In this document: one piece after another, positions 8,130 to 16,007 of the stretch | Numbering within the stretch: the first letter of the stretch is position 1 | Layout: every line of letters starts with the position of its first letter | Assembly: GCA_021798835.1 (NCBI GenBank) | Contig: JAJZBQ010000001.1 | Span: forward strand, 372,001-436,000 | Reading direction: 5' to 3' | Length of the DNA: 64,000 bases | Origin: Pseudomonadota bacterium | Lineage (GTDB): Bacteria > Pseudomonadota > Gammaproteobacteria > Burkholderiales > Ferrovaceae | Notes under the pieces: generated by a model | What the model saw: the letters and a program-made list of their open reading frames with translations, nothing else | What the model was told of the DNA's origin: nothing | Databases searched by the model: none | Program-made: the position numbers and the translations under genes

Positions 8130-9086
8130 ATGGTTAATTTTAGAGAGTATAAAATCGGGGCTCGATTCTTCGGGATCGCCCTGGGTGGATCGATGTGTAT
8201 CACGCTGTTCCTGCCAAGTTTTGACTTCCGTAATGTGAATGCGACAGAAGTGGCGTTGGACAAGCAGTTGTGGGCAGGATGGGAGTCCGGTTTCAACTTG
8301 GATGACCCTTGGCTGCGCGGCGATCATCGTCCTCTGCGTGTCACCCTGAAGGTTGATCCCAAGACAGGGCAGCCCATGGAAGCGACAACCGCCTATGTTT
8401 ATCCAGCGGGGACTCGTATGCCCAACGGTGTGGATCACCCTGACATTCTGGGGGCAATGGTTCAGCAGTTGAGCCTTGACAAGGGACGCATCAGCGAAGC
8501 CAATGAGTCACAAGGTGCCGTGTTTCTCCTGAGTTCTGAACCGCAAGGCGACGGGACCAAGCAGTTCTACATCGAGGATGCCAGTGCTACCAAAGGTTGG
8601 ACCCCTGATGCGGTCTTGAAAGCGGCTGGTGATGAAAACACCTACCATGCTGCGTATGGCAAGGCGATCTTTGTTCGTGAAGGTTGCTGGTGGTGCCACA
8701 CCTTGCTGCCAGAAGAAACTCAGGATTGGCAGGTTTTCGGTGCGCCTCCGATGCTGGGTGACTTTAACGGGGAATCTCCAACAGCGTTCGGTTCTGACCG
8801 GAAGGCCCCCGACATTCTGCACGTAGGTTCACGCAACTCTTCGCGTGAATGGATGATGATGCACTTCTTCAACCCGCGTCTCGTTCAACCTTACTCGATC
8901 ATGCCGCGCTTCGATTACCTGTGGGGCAAGGTGGATGCAAAAGGTCAGACCATCGACTACGACAAATGGCGTTCAGAGTACAACGAGTATGTTGAAGGCC
9001 AGCGCGTGACCCCACCTGAGGTTCCCATGTACGCCAGCAATTCTGATGCGCGTGCGTTGATCGACTTCGTGTTGTCCTTAAAATAA
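8130..9086 (+). CDS. ccoO: cbb3-type oxidase monohaem cytochrome subunit II (CcoO-like), enlarged
   Basis: This 318-residue protein has an N-terminal membrane anchor (residues about 10-30) and one haem c site, GCWWCHT, at C186/C189/H190. It also has a SIMPRF segment that can supply the methionine ligand. It accepts electrons from cytochromes and passes them to CcoN. Canonical CcoO is about 200 residues with the haem motif near residue 65; here about 120 extra residues precede the haem. The Shine-Dalgarno is TTTGGAGGAG. It sits between ccoN and a gene of unknown family, and no dihaem CcoP follows. Confidence 0.88.
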   Translation: MVNFREYKIGARFFGIALGGSMCITLFLPSFDFRNVNATEVALDKQLWAGWESGFNLDDPWLRGDHRPLRVTLKVDPKTGQPMEATTAYVYPAGTRMPNGVDHPDILGAMVQQLSLDKGRISEANESQGAVFLLSSEPQGDGTKQFYIEDASATKGWTPDAVLKAAGDENTYHAAYGKAIFVREGCWWCHTLLPEETQDWQVFGAPPMLGDFNGESPTAFGSDRKAPDILHVGSRNSSREWMMMHFFNPRLVQPYSIMPRFDYLWGKVDAKGQTIDYDKWRSEYNEYVEGQRVTPPEVPMYASNSDARALIDFVLSLK

Positions 9087-9143
9087 TTCATTTCCAGCGG
9101 GTGCCCCCAGCGGGTGCCCAATGGATGCATAGGAGGTGGTGAG

Positions 9144-9764
9144 ATGAGTAACTGGACTTTTGAGTCTCCGATGAATTCTCTGTCAACACAGGAAAAAATT
9201 CTGAGAGATGAGAAACTGTGGGAAGATGATAACCTGGGGGGGGTGCACGAAGATAACAATCCCGTTCCAGCCCCTGTTGTCTGGTTGGTGGCATTGACGG
9301 TTGTGACGGCATTCCTGATCACATTCCCGCTGTGGGGGCAACGTCCTACGGCAGCCTTGTACGAGCCCTATGTTAATTCGATGGACAAGCCAGAAGTGTT
9401 GGCTGCCAAGAGCGACAAGGAAGCCATGGACAAGATCGTCGAGATGAACAAGGGAACCCCCAACGATGCGCTGTTGGAACGTCACCCCTTGACCATGGAT
9501 GACCTTCGTATTATCGCTCCTCAAATTAAAGCGCTGGAAGCCAAAGGCGCTCATATGCATGACTACGAGGTGGTGGGTGATCAGGTGGTTGTAGCGAATT
9601 TCGAGGGAAACTATCGTCCTGATGGTACCCGCATTCGCCAGCAGCCATGGTGGGACAAAGGCTATACCATCGATTTGTTCTATCTGAGCTACTTCTTCCT
9701 TTCAGTTTTTACCATGATCAAGCGGTTGCCTCCCACCAGCTGGCAGCCCAAGCACGATCATTAA
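9144..9764 (+). CDS. Membrane protein of unknown family in the oxidase cluster
   Basis: This 206-residue protein has a hydrophilic 45-residue N-terminus and one helix at about residues 48-70 ending in FPLWGQRPT. A 100-residue polar domain follows, then a hydrophobic stretch near the C-terminus (YLSYFFLSVFTMI). The start at 9144 has AGGAGG 8 nt upstream; an earlier in-frame ATG at 9114 has none. No haem or metal motif is visible. It occupies the place where ccoP or ccoQ would be expected. The helix end resembles that of the 17300 protein (FPFWGVRPG), hinting at a shared family. It may be an extra structural subunit of the oxidase (inference). Confidence 0.75.
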   Translation: MSNWTFESPMNSLSTQEKILRDEKLWEDDNLGGVHEDNNPVPAPVVWLVALTVVTAFLITFPLWGQRPTAALYEPYVNSMDKPEVLAAKSDKEAMDKIVEMNKGTPNDALLERHPLTMDDLRIIAPQIKALEAKGAHMHDYEVVGDQVVVANFEGNYRPDGTRIRQQPWWDKGYTIDLFYLSYFFLSVFTMIKRLPPTSWQPKHDH

Positions 9765-9777
9765 TTCGGAGAACATC

Positions 9778-9885
9778 ATGATTGACTTGGATTATGGACC
9801 TTTGGCAGTTGGCTTGATCATTGCATACGCTTTCATCATGCCATTCATCTACAGTTTCTTCGTGGACAACTTCGACAAGAAATAA
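9778..9885 (+). CDS. 35-residue single-helix membrane peptide
   Basis: ATG at 9778 to TAA at 9885 encodes 35 residues. Acidic residues open the peptide, a hydrophobic helix covers about residues 7-29, and the end is charged (DNFDKK). A GGAGAA ribosome binding site is present and the gene starts 13 nt after the preceding stop. A strong terminator follows within 31 nt, so it is the last gene of the ccoNO transcript. The topology is like CcoQ-type small subunits, but sequence alone does not prove this. Confidence 0.7.
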   Translation: MIDLDYGPLAVGLIIAYAFIMPFIYSFFVDNFDKK

Positions 9886-9915
9886 TGAGTTAAGTGTCGT
9901 ACGGTAGGACAGGTA

Positions 9916-9949
9916 GGGTGTCATGCGTCAAAAGCGTGACACCCTTTTT
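9916..9949 (+). terminator. Rho-independent terminator of the ccoNO transcript
   Basis: An 11-bp stem (GGGTGTCATGC with GCGTGACACCC, one G-T pair) and a 7-nt loop are followed by five T residues. It ends the transcript that contains ccoN, ccoO and the two genes after them. Confidence 0.85.
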
Positions 9950-9965
9950 GTTAACTAAAAAATAA

Positions 9966-10256
9966 GTGAGTCTCATGCTGTCCACTTTGCTGGCATTTCA
10001 GATCAAGTACAACAATGGTCTGGATATGAGTATCGAAAGTTTGAGCAGTCGTCGCTTTGGCGTCTTTGTTTTCATATTCTTGATGATTGGCATAGCGGTT
10101 TTCTCCTCCATAATTTACGCTGTGGTGCGCGGGGAACACGGTAGCAAGACCAAGATGAGAACAGGGGAGAAGGTGATGATCGGTGCGATCATCATGGGGG
10201 TTGTCGTCGCGATACTGTTTGCGGCCACACAGATGATCGGAAATTTTCTGTTCTGA
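9966..10256 (+). CDS. Small two-helix membrane protein, unknown function
   Basis: The frame gives 96 residues from a GTG at 9966. Starts at ATG 9975 or ATG 10027 (76 residues) are equally possible because none has a clear ribosome binding site. Two helices are visible in the C-terminal part, separated by a basic loop (RGEHGSKTKMRTGEK). The family is not recognised. It follows the terminator at 9916-9949, so it begins a new unit of small membrane proteins and a cytochrome, probably also tied to respiration. Confidence 0.6.
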   Translation: MSLMLSTLLAFQIKYNNGLDMSIESLSSRRFGVFVFIFLMIGIAVFSSIIYAVVRGEHGSKTKMRTGEKVMIGAIIMGVVVAILFAATQMIGNFLF

Positions 10257-10377
10257 TCGAGAGGAGCGTGGCTGACCAGATGATGGCACGATCCTGGGGA
10301 ACCAATACCGGGAGCAGTCAGTCACATGAAGTGAAGCAAAAGAGTGGTAGACTACCATTTTAGGGGGGAGAGGAATC

Positions 10378-10656
10378 ATGATTGCCGACTATCTCAATTC
10401 GTTGTCTGACGGCTGGACCATTTACCTATGGCTGGTTGCTGGAGCGATGATCATCGTTGCCAGCATCTATGGAATCCGCTGGGGTGCCAAGAATGAGCAG
10501 TTTGATGAGGACATCAAATATTTGGTCTTCAAGGACTCGGATCGCATCAAGATGAAGCCAGAAGAATTTGCCAAAAGTCAGGAAGTGTTGGCCAAACAAG
10601 AAGCCAGAAGAGCGGAAGTTTTGGCTCAACAAGCGGCTAATTCCGCCAAGCACTGA
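10378..10656 (+). CDS. Small membrane protein with charged C-terminal helix, CcoQ-like plan
   Basis: The protein has 92 residues: one helix at about residues 15-35, then a long charged, probably helical tail ending AKH. The Shine-Dalgarno is strong (GGGGGGAGAGG). One N-terminal helix followed by a charged tail is reminiscent of CcoQ, though larger. A 13-bp palindrome (TGGTAGACTACCA, 10345-10357) lies just upstream and could be an operator or hairpin. The stop overlaps the ATG of the next gene by 1 nt, so it is translationally coupled to a cytochrome c. Confidence 0.7.
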   Translation: MIADYLNSLSDGWTIYLWLVAGAMIIVASIYGIRWGAKNEQFDEDIKYLVFKDSDRIKMKPEEFAKSQEVLAKQEARRAEVLAQQAANSAKH

Positions 10657-11153
10657 TGAAAAAGGGTGAAAAGGCACTGCTGTGGTTCGTGGTGGGTTTG
10701 GTGGTACTGTCGGTCGGACAGAATTTGTTCAGCAAAAAACCGAAGGAATTTCAGGATGCTGAGCGGGGGATTCCCTATTATTCGACCGCAACTCCTCAAC
10801 TTGCCAGAGAGGCTTCGGATATCATAAGGCAGAATGATTGCCGTCAATGCCATTCGTTCTGGTCTGTACGTAACGTCATGCAATCGGTTCCATCGCCCTC
10901 TCTGGATGGTATGGGAGATCTGAGGTCTGAACAGTGGTTGTATGCTTATCTGTCGGCAGCCAATCCACAAACCCTGTTGCCGACCCGACTAAAGCCGGAA
11001 TATCGCATGCCTTCGTTTGCCATGTTGCCAGAGAATGAGCGCAGGACCTTGGCCAAGTATCTCGCTTCATTGCATGCCAAAGACTGGTATCTGGAAGAAA
11101 CACGCAAAAACGAATACGAGAAGTTGACGGGTAAGGACGACTACAAAAAATGA
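10656..11153 (+). CDS. Membrane-anchored monohaem cytochrome c
   Basis: This 165-residue protein has an uncleaved N-terminal helix (about residues 8-24), one haem c motif CRQCH at C62/C65/H66 and a possible methionine ligand in EYRMPSF. The C-terminus is rich in Lys and Glu. It is coupled to the gene before it (1-nt overlap) and to the gene after it (4-nt overlap). Because the cluster has no dihaem CcoP, this cytochrome could be the electron-entry subunit of the oxidase (inference). A role as an independent electron carrier is the alternative. Confidence 0.85.
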   Translation: MKKGEKALLWFVVGLVVLSVGQNLFSKKPKEFQDAERGIPYYSTATPQLAREASDIIRQNDCRQCHSFWSVRNVMQSVPSPSLDGMGDLRSEQWLYAYLSAANPQTLLPTRLKPEYRMPSFAMLPENERRTLAKYLASLHAKDWYLEETRKNEYEKLTGKDDYKK

Positions 11154-11665
11154 GTGAATACGTCGCGCCAGAAAAAGATACGGGTAAGTGGCTGAGAGCG
11201 ATGATCGGTCTTGGCATAGCCACAGCCATCAACCATTTCGGTGACCGCCTGCTGGGGGTCACCATTGAGATATTTACCAGTCCCTTGAAATATTTTTCCC
11301 CGGCATGGGTGATGGATGTCTTCCTTGTGCCCATGATTGCCAACTTCTGCCTGGCTCTGGTCTTTGGAAAAGGCAGCAAATGGCTTTGCTATGTTACCCC
11401 CCTGATTGTGCGCGGGCTCAGTTATTTTAATATTGCAGTGGTGACGGGGCCCCCGCAGGAAGGCTACCTGATTCCCCTGGGTTGGTGGGGATTCTTCATT
11501 ATTCTGGCCATGGAAACCGGGATGGTTGGTGCGATCATGGGAGAGGCCCTGGTGAAGCGCAACTATGGACGCAAGCCGGTTGAAATGCTTTATCAGGAGC
11601 GTATACAACGAGAAGAAAAGCGGCGAGAGCGTATCCGACTTGCACGTGAACAGCGGGGTAAGTAG
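11150..11665 (+). CDS. Four-helix membrane protein, unknown function
   Basis: This 171-residue protein has about four hydrophobic segments between residues 15 and 130 and a strongly basic, arginine-rich C-terminal tail (QREEKRRERIRLAREQRGK). No known motif is seen. It overlaps the cytochrome c gene by 4 nt and ends 2 nt before the SUMF1-fold gene, so the three are one operon. A scaffold or assembly role for the oxidase is a guess from position. Confidence 0.7.
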   Translation: MSEYVAPEKDTGKWLRAMIGLGIATAINHFGDRLLGVTIEIFTSPLKYFSPAWVMDVFLVPMIANFCLALVFGKGSKWLCYVTPLIVRGLSYFNIAVVTGPPQEGYLIPLGWWGFFIILAMETGMVGAIMGEALVKRNYGRKPVEMLYQERIQREEKRRERIRLAREQRGK

Positions 11666-11667
11666 GA

Positions 11668-12735
11668 ATGGCACGCCAGACTCGTGTACCGCTCACCCCA
11701 GATGAGCGGGCGCAGCGCAGAAAAATTCTTTCAGCCGTTCTGATCACCTGTATCGCCGTTGTCATGATCGGAAGTTCCTTGCATGTCGTCAAGTTGGGTG
11801 CCGGACGCATGAATGACATGCGCCAACTCGTTTCTTACGACATCAAGAATGAAGCCAATCACGAGCGTGCGGCCGGTGAAGATATTCAGTTACATCACCA
11901 AAATGAAGTGGGAGAAGTCAAAGGTGGTTACACGGTAGAAGAAGCCGAACAATTGCTGTCACGAGAACAGTGGGAAGAACTGTCAACGATGGTGACGATT
12001 CCTGCGGGACCATTTATGATGGGTTCCGATCTTGATCGCGCGGATCCCGCCGATAAGCCACGCCACCAGGTTAACCTGCCCGCGTATGCAATAGACAAGT
12101 ATCCCGTGACCAATGCTCAATACGCGCGATTTGTGGCGGCAACGGGCCATCGCCCGCCGAGTAACTGGAAAAATGGCAAGTTCCCTGCAGCACTTGTACT
12201 GCATCCGGTGACACTGGTCACCTGGTACGATGCCCAGGCGTATGCGAAGTGGGCGCACAAGCGTTTGCCCTCTGAAGCGGAATACGAAAAAGCGGGCCGT
12301 GGCACGGACGAGCGCCGCTGGCCTTGGGGCAACACCATGGACCCGAAAAAATTGAATACCTATTACACGGTCAATTCCACGACTCCCGTCAATGCCTACC
12401 CCCAGGGTGCCAGCGTATATGGGGTGTTCGATTTGTCCGGGAATGTGGATGAGTGGACCAGCAGTGACTTTTTGCCATATCCGGGCTCCATTGCGCCCAC
12501 CATTACTTTCTTGGGGAAGGTACCGGTGCAGAGTAACGCACAGGATCGCTCTCTGAAGATATCCGATCAAAAGATTATCCCGCGCAGTTATAAAGTATTG
12601 CGCGGAGGTTCCTGGAAAGGAGATCCCTTTTCAACCTCCCTGTTTCACCGTGATAATGCCTTTGCCAACATGACCTCTGATTTTTATGGTTTCCGCTGTG
12701 CGGCCAGCCCAACCGATATCCAACATACCCCATAA
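11668..12735 (+). CDS. Membrane-anchored SUMF1/FGE-fold protein (formylglycine-generating-enzyme-like)
   Basis: This 355-residue protein has an N-terminal helix at about residues 22-42, a linker, and a SUMF1-type domain from about residue 105 to 345. Recognisable family segments are IPAGPFMMGSD, YPVTNAQYARF, RLPSEAEYEKAGRG, WPWGN, DLSGNVDEWTSS, VLRGGSW and FYGFRCA. Genuine aerobic FGE has two catalytic cysteines shortly after the RGGS motif; here that stretch has none, so sulfatase activation is unlikely. Related C-type-lectin-fold SUMF1 proteins often have binding or structural roles. The location inside the oxidase operon points to a periplasmic assembly or structural function (inference). 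A second SUMF1 protein lies at 19754. Confidence 0.85.
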   Translation: MARQTRVPLTPDERAQRRKILSAVLITCIAVVMIGSSLHVVKLGAGRMNDMRQLVSYDIKNEANHERAAGEDIQLHHQNEVGEVKGGYTVEEAEQLLSREQWEELSTMVTIPAGPFMMGSDLDRADPADKPRHQVNLPAYAIDKYPVTNAQYARFVAATGHRPPSNWKNGKFPAALVLHPVTLVTWYDAQAYAKWAHKRLPSEAEYEKAGRGTDERRWPWGNTMDPKKLNTYYTVNSTTPVNAYPQGASVYGVFDLSGNVDEWTSSDFLPYPGSIAPTITFLGKVPVQSNAQDRSLKISDQKIIPRSYKVLRGGSWKGDPFSTSLFHRDNAFANMTSDFYGFRCAASPTDIQHTP

Positions 12736-12742
12736 CCTATTG

Positions 12743-12991
12743 ATGAATACTTCAATCATTCGCATTCCCCTTCTATTATTGGCGGGACTGGCTACAAGGT
12801 CCGCGTGGGCACTCGACAGCTATCGCTACCTACATGTGACAGTGGATACTCCCTGGAATATCTTTTTGTTTCTTTTGATCGGCATTTTTGCACCATTTAT
12901 CCTGATGGCGGTTCTGGCGTGGCGCTATTCATTCAAGAAAAAATCGGATGAAGGAGAGGCATCGGTGGACTCATCTGAGGAGCACTTATGA
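12743..12991 (+). CDS. Small membrane protein with signal-like N-terminus
   Basis: The product is 82 residues: a hydrophobic N-terminal segment ending SAWALD (possible signal peptide), a short loop with two aromatic clusters, one helix at about residues 38-62 and an acidic tail. The start is the ATG 7 nt after the upstream stop; the longer open frame runs inside the SUMF1 gene. It overlaps the next gene by 4 nt. The family is not recognised. It belongs to the chain of overlapping genes that includes the monohaem cytochrome and the spermidine-synthase-like gene. Confidence 0.65.
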   Translation: MNTSIIRIPLLLLAGLATRSAWALDSYRYLHVTVDTPWNIFLFLLIGIFAPFILMAVLAWRYSFKKKSDEGEASVDSSEEHL

Positions 12992-13386
12992 GACAACAGG
13001 CAAAACAGCCGTTGCGCAGATTGTGTTGGAGTATGGGAGGGTTGTTTGCCCTGCTGTTCAGTTTGTTGACTTGGCCAGCATTGGCGGCTGATTCAGGAGG
13101 TGCTGCGCAAAATGTGAATGGTATCCAGATGATGGAGGCATTCCAGAAAGAGCAGGGGCCACGAGACGATGGCGTGACACCGGTAGCCGACAAGAAGAAG
13201 AAATTGATCATGTTCATCATGGGTATCCCCTTGATCCTGATGATTTTGGTGACGGGGGCAGTGGGAATCGGGATGGGGATCTATGGCAAGCCCTGGTTTG
13301 TGCCACATATGATACTGGCCGGGCTCACGATGACATTGGCGCTGGTTCATGCGATCGTTGGGGTAGCCTGGTTCTTTCCGTTTTGA
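12988..13386 (+). CDS. Small membrane protein with signal peptide
   Basis: This 132-residue protein begins with a basic segment and a hydrophobic stretch ending PALAA (a likely signal peptide of about 34 residues). A 40-residue soluble part and two helices (about residues 72-95 and 102-128) follow, and the end is WFFPF. No cofactor motif is seen. It overlaps both neighbours by 4 nt, so it is tightly coupled. Function unknown; the context is oxidase assembly or electron transfer. Confidence 0.65.
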   Translation: MRQQAKQPLRRLCWSMGGLFALLFSLLTWPALAADSGGAAQNVNGIQMMEAFQKEQGPRDDGVTPVADKKKKLIMFIMGIPLILMILVTGAVGIGMGIYGKPWFVPHMILAGLTMTLALVHAIVGVAWFFPF

Positions 13387-15989
13387 GTGCGCGTCTGATT
13401 CTGCTGTTATACGGCCTTTCTGGTGTAGTCGGATTGGCCTACGAAGTCCTTTGGGTACGCATGGAATCCCTGCAATTCGGTTTGAGCGTCTTCGGGGTTG
13501 TCGTGACCGTAGCGGCGTTCATGCTGGGATTGGGAATAGGGGCCCTGATGTGGTTGCGTTGGCGCATCGCGCGACCCTGGCGTTGGTTGGCTTTGCTCGA
13601 TGGTATCGTTGCTTTGTATGCGTGGTGTTTGCCTGGCTTGGCCAGGCAGGAAACCGGTTTCCTGTTACAGGTTGCTCCCCATGGCGCGGTAGCCTGGCAT
13701 GTTTCGCTGACAGTGATGTCGATTTGCACCTTGACGTTGCCGGCCATACCCATGGGAGCCAGTCTGCTTTTGGTGTTACAGGGTTGGACTGTGATGCCGG
13801 GGGCGGGCGACAGAAAACTGGGTCTGCTCTATGGGGTCAACACGTTGGGTGCCGTGATGGGCGCATGGTTGCCATTGGTGCTACTACCCTGGCTGGGGTG
13901 GGTGAATGCATTGCGGACCATTGCGACCTTGGGAGGGGTCATGGCCGTTGGTTGGGCGTGGCTTGACGGGCAGTCTCGACTATCCGTTGCACACGATGAG
14001 CCATCGCTACCCAACCCACGCCTATTTCATCGCGTCAGCCTGCTCTATGGACTGTTGGGCATGGCCAGTCTGGGACTCGAAGTGGCCTGGACGCGTTGGT
14101 TTGGTTTGCTGTTCCTGCGCACAGAGTATGTTCTGGGCCTGATTCTTGCCAACTACTTGCTGGGGATTGGGTTGGGCAGTGTGGTGGGCGCTCGCTGGCG
14201 ACTGGAACGCTGGCAAACGGTACTTCCCTGGCTAGCGGCTGGCAGCATTCTGGCTGGATTGATGGTTTTTCCAGAAATTGCGGCATGGGCAGAAACCCCC
14301 CATGGTCAGACACTGGGGGATGCATTGCTGTTACAGGGACTGGTATTGCTGGTACTGACGTTTCCCGTGACGTTCACGCTGGGGTTATGGTTCCCCTTGC
14401 TGGGTCGCACGCAATCTTCTCCCTTGGCTGGGGTGGCGCTCTATGGGGTGAATGCCCTTGGCGGGGCTGTGGGGGCTTTGTTGACGGGGTTCGTGTTGAT
14501 TCCCTACCTTGGTACGACCGGTACCGTAGTGGCCTGCGCCTGGTTGATGTTGCTGGCCAGCATGGGATGGGAAGGGCGCTGGCACTTCTGGCAGATACCC
14601 GGACTTCTGTTTATGGTGGCTTGGGGATGGTGGTTGTGGCCGTTGCCCAGCGCAGCACGCTTACTGCCTGAGGCGCTGAATGGTTCCCATGACCTGTATC
14701 GCTATGAGGATGCCGTGGCCATGACCCAGGTGGTGGAGCAGGCCGATGGTCAGCGCTTGTTGCTGACGGACCTGCAGCGCCATGATGCCTCGACAGAGCC
14801 TACTGCAGTTTATGTCCAGGGAAATCAGGGGCGGCTGCCACTGCTGCTGCAACCGGCCCCACATCGGGTGCTGTTCCTGGGTCTGGGAACCGGTTTATCC
14901 CTGGCCGGGAGCCTGCCTTATCCCAATGCGCAACGTACGGCGGTCGAGTTATCGCAGGGAGCCATAACGGCGGCCGGTCGCTATTTTGTTGAAACGGGTG
15001 TTTTGGGACAAACACAGGTGGTGCGCGATGATGCTCGACATTTCCTGTCCGTGTCGTCGGAACACTATGATGTCATCATCGGCGATTTGTACCATCCGGA
15101 TCTGGCGGGGGTGGGGGCATTACTCGCCGAGGAGCAGTTTATTCGGGCCAGAGAGCACCTGACCCCCGATGGGTTGTTTGTGCAGTGGATTGCGCTGAAT
15201 CAGTTTGATGTGGCTTCATTGAATACGGTATTGCGAACTTTTCGTCGAGTATTTCCCGATGGACGCTGGTTTCTGGATGGCATGCACGTGGCCTTGGTCG
15301 GTCCACGCCAGCGCTGGGCCGGGTATCCCGATGTACGGTCGGGTCAGGAGCGTCTGAATGCGGAACAGCAACGGACTGCCACGGCCGGAGAGGGGATATG
15401 GACGTGGTTGGGGCGCTATGGGGGGGCTATTCCGGACAGTCGCGGGGCGTATCAGTCAGAATGGAATCCGCAGATTGAATTTCTACTGCCGCAGTCAAAG
15501 TATCGTTCCGGCGAACTGGCGCAGTTGCTGCGCGACTGGTTGAAACAGCGTCCGACACTACAGCGGGCTGCACAGGAACTGGCGATTCCGGTTGAGCACC
15601 AGCAAGAGTTTGCGCAGGCCTACCGGGCGACTGGAGCGTTGGTACAGAGTTGGATCGATGGTCTTCAGGACAAACCTGGAGAAGCGGGCCGTCTGGTGCG
15701 CATGGCCTTTGACGATAACCCACAGGATCGCTGGGTAGACTATGCACTGGTGGATGAAGTCATGTTGCAACTGCAACGCACCACCATGCCGGCAGCGCAG
15801 AGGGAACAAATCCTGGAAAAACTGGCCCAACGATTTCCATGGCATGCCGAAGTATTGCGAGCGCTGTGGCACTTGCAACAGGATCAGCAACAATGGGATG
15901 AGGCGCTACAGACGCAACGACAGTTGCAGCGCGCCTCGCCACTTGACCGGGAGGCCCGGAGCGTGAAGAATACCCGGTTGACTCAGTAA
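13383..15989 (+). CDS. Membrane-fused spermidine-synthase-like protein with C-terminal helical region
   Basis: This 868-residue protein has about a dozen helices in residues 1-440 (a transporter-like membrane module) and an S-adenosylmethionine-type Rossmann domain at about 490-650. That domain carries VLFLGLGTGLS near 496, an acidic VELS strand end, RDDARHF and DVIIGDLYHP. A helical, TPR-like region fills the last 100 residues. This is the architecture annotated as fused MFS/spermidine synthase. Whether it makes polyamines is uncertain; many membrane-fused members have unknown substrates. The start is TTG at the 4-nt overlap with the previous stop. It ends 18 nt before ccoG, so it is embedded in the oxidase cluster, which is unusual for polyamine synthesis. 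Confidence 0.8.
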   Translation: MSARLILLLYGLSGVVGLAYEVLWVRMESLQFGLSVFGVVVTVAAFMLGLGIGALMWLRWRIARPWRWLALLDGIVALYAWCLPGLARQETGFLLQVAPHGAVAWHVSLTVMSICTLTLPAIPMGASLLLVLQGWTVMPGAGDRKLGLLYGVNTLGAVMGAWLPLVLLPWLGWVNALRTIATLGGVMAVGWAWLDGQSRLSVAHDEPSLPNPRLFHRVSLLYGLLGMASLGLEVAWTRWFGLLFLRTEYVLGLILANYLLGIGLGSVVGARWRLERWQTVLPWLAAGSILAGLMVFPEIAAWAETPHGQTLGDALLLQGLVLLVLTFPVTFTLGLWFPLLGRTQSSPLAGVALYGVNALGGAVGALLTGFVLIPYLGTTGTVVACAWLMLLASMGWEGRWHFWQIPGLLFMVAWGWWLWPLPSAARLLPEALNGSHDLYRYEDAVAMTQVVEQADGQRLLLTDLQRHDASTEPTAVYVQGNQGRLPLLLQPAPHRVLFLGLGTGLSLAGSLPYPNAQRTAVELSQGAITAAGRYFVETGVLGQTQVVRDDARHFLSVSSEHYDVIIGDLYHPDLAGVGALLAEEQFIRAREHLTPDGLFVQWIALNQFDVASLNTVLRTFRRVFPDGRWFLDGMHVALVGPRQRWAGYPDVRSGQERLNAEQQRTATAGEGIWTWLGRYGGAIPDSRGAYQSEWNPQIEFLLPQSKYRSGELAQLLRDWLKQRPTLQRAAQELAIPVEHQQEFAQAYRATGALVQSWIDGLQDKPGEAGRLVRMAFDDNPQDRWVDYALVDEVMLQLQRTTMPAAQREQILEKLAQRFPWHAEVLRALWHLQQDQQQWDEALQTQRQLQRASPLDREARSVKNTRLTQ

Positions 15990-16007
15990 TACGCGAGGAT
16001 GGATTGA

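Noticed and set aside
7419-8438. Long minus-strand open frame (339 codons) across ccoN/ccoO
   Set aside because: It lies opposite genes with clear family motifs and good codon use, has no family signature and no ribosome binding site. It is a shadow of biased codon use on the coding strand. The similar antisense frames at 55259-56239, 57965-59044 and 34040-35302 were dropped for the same reason.
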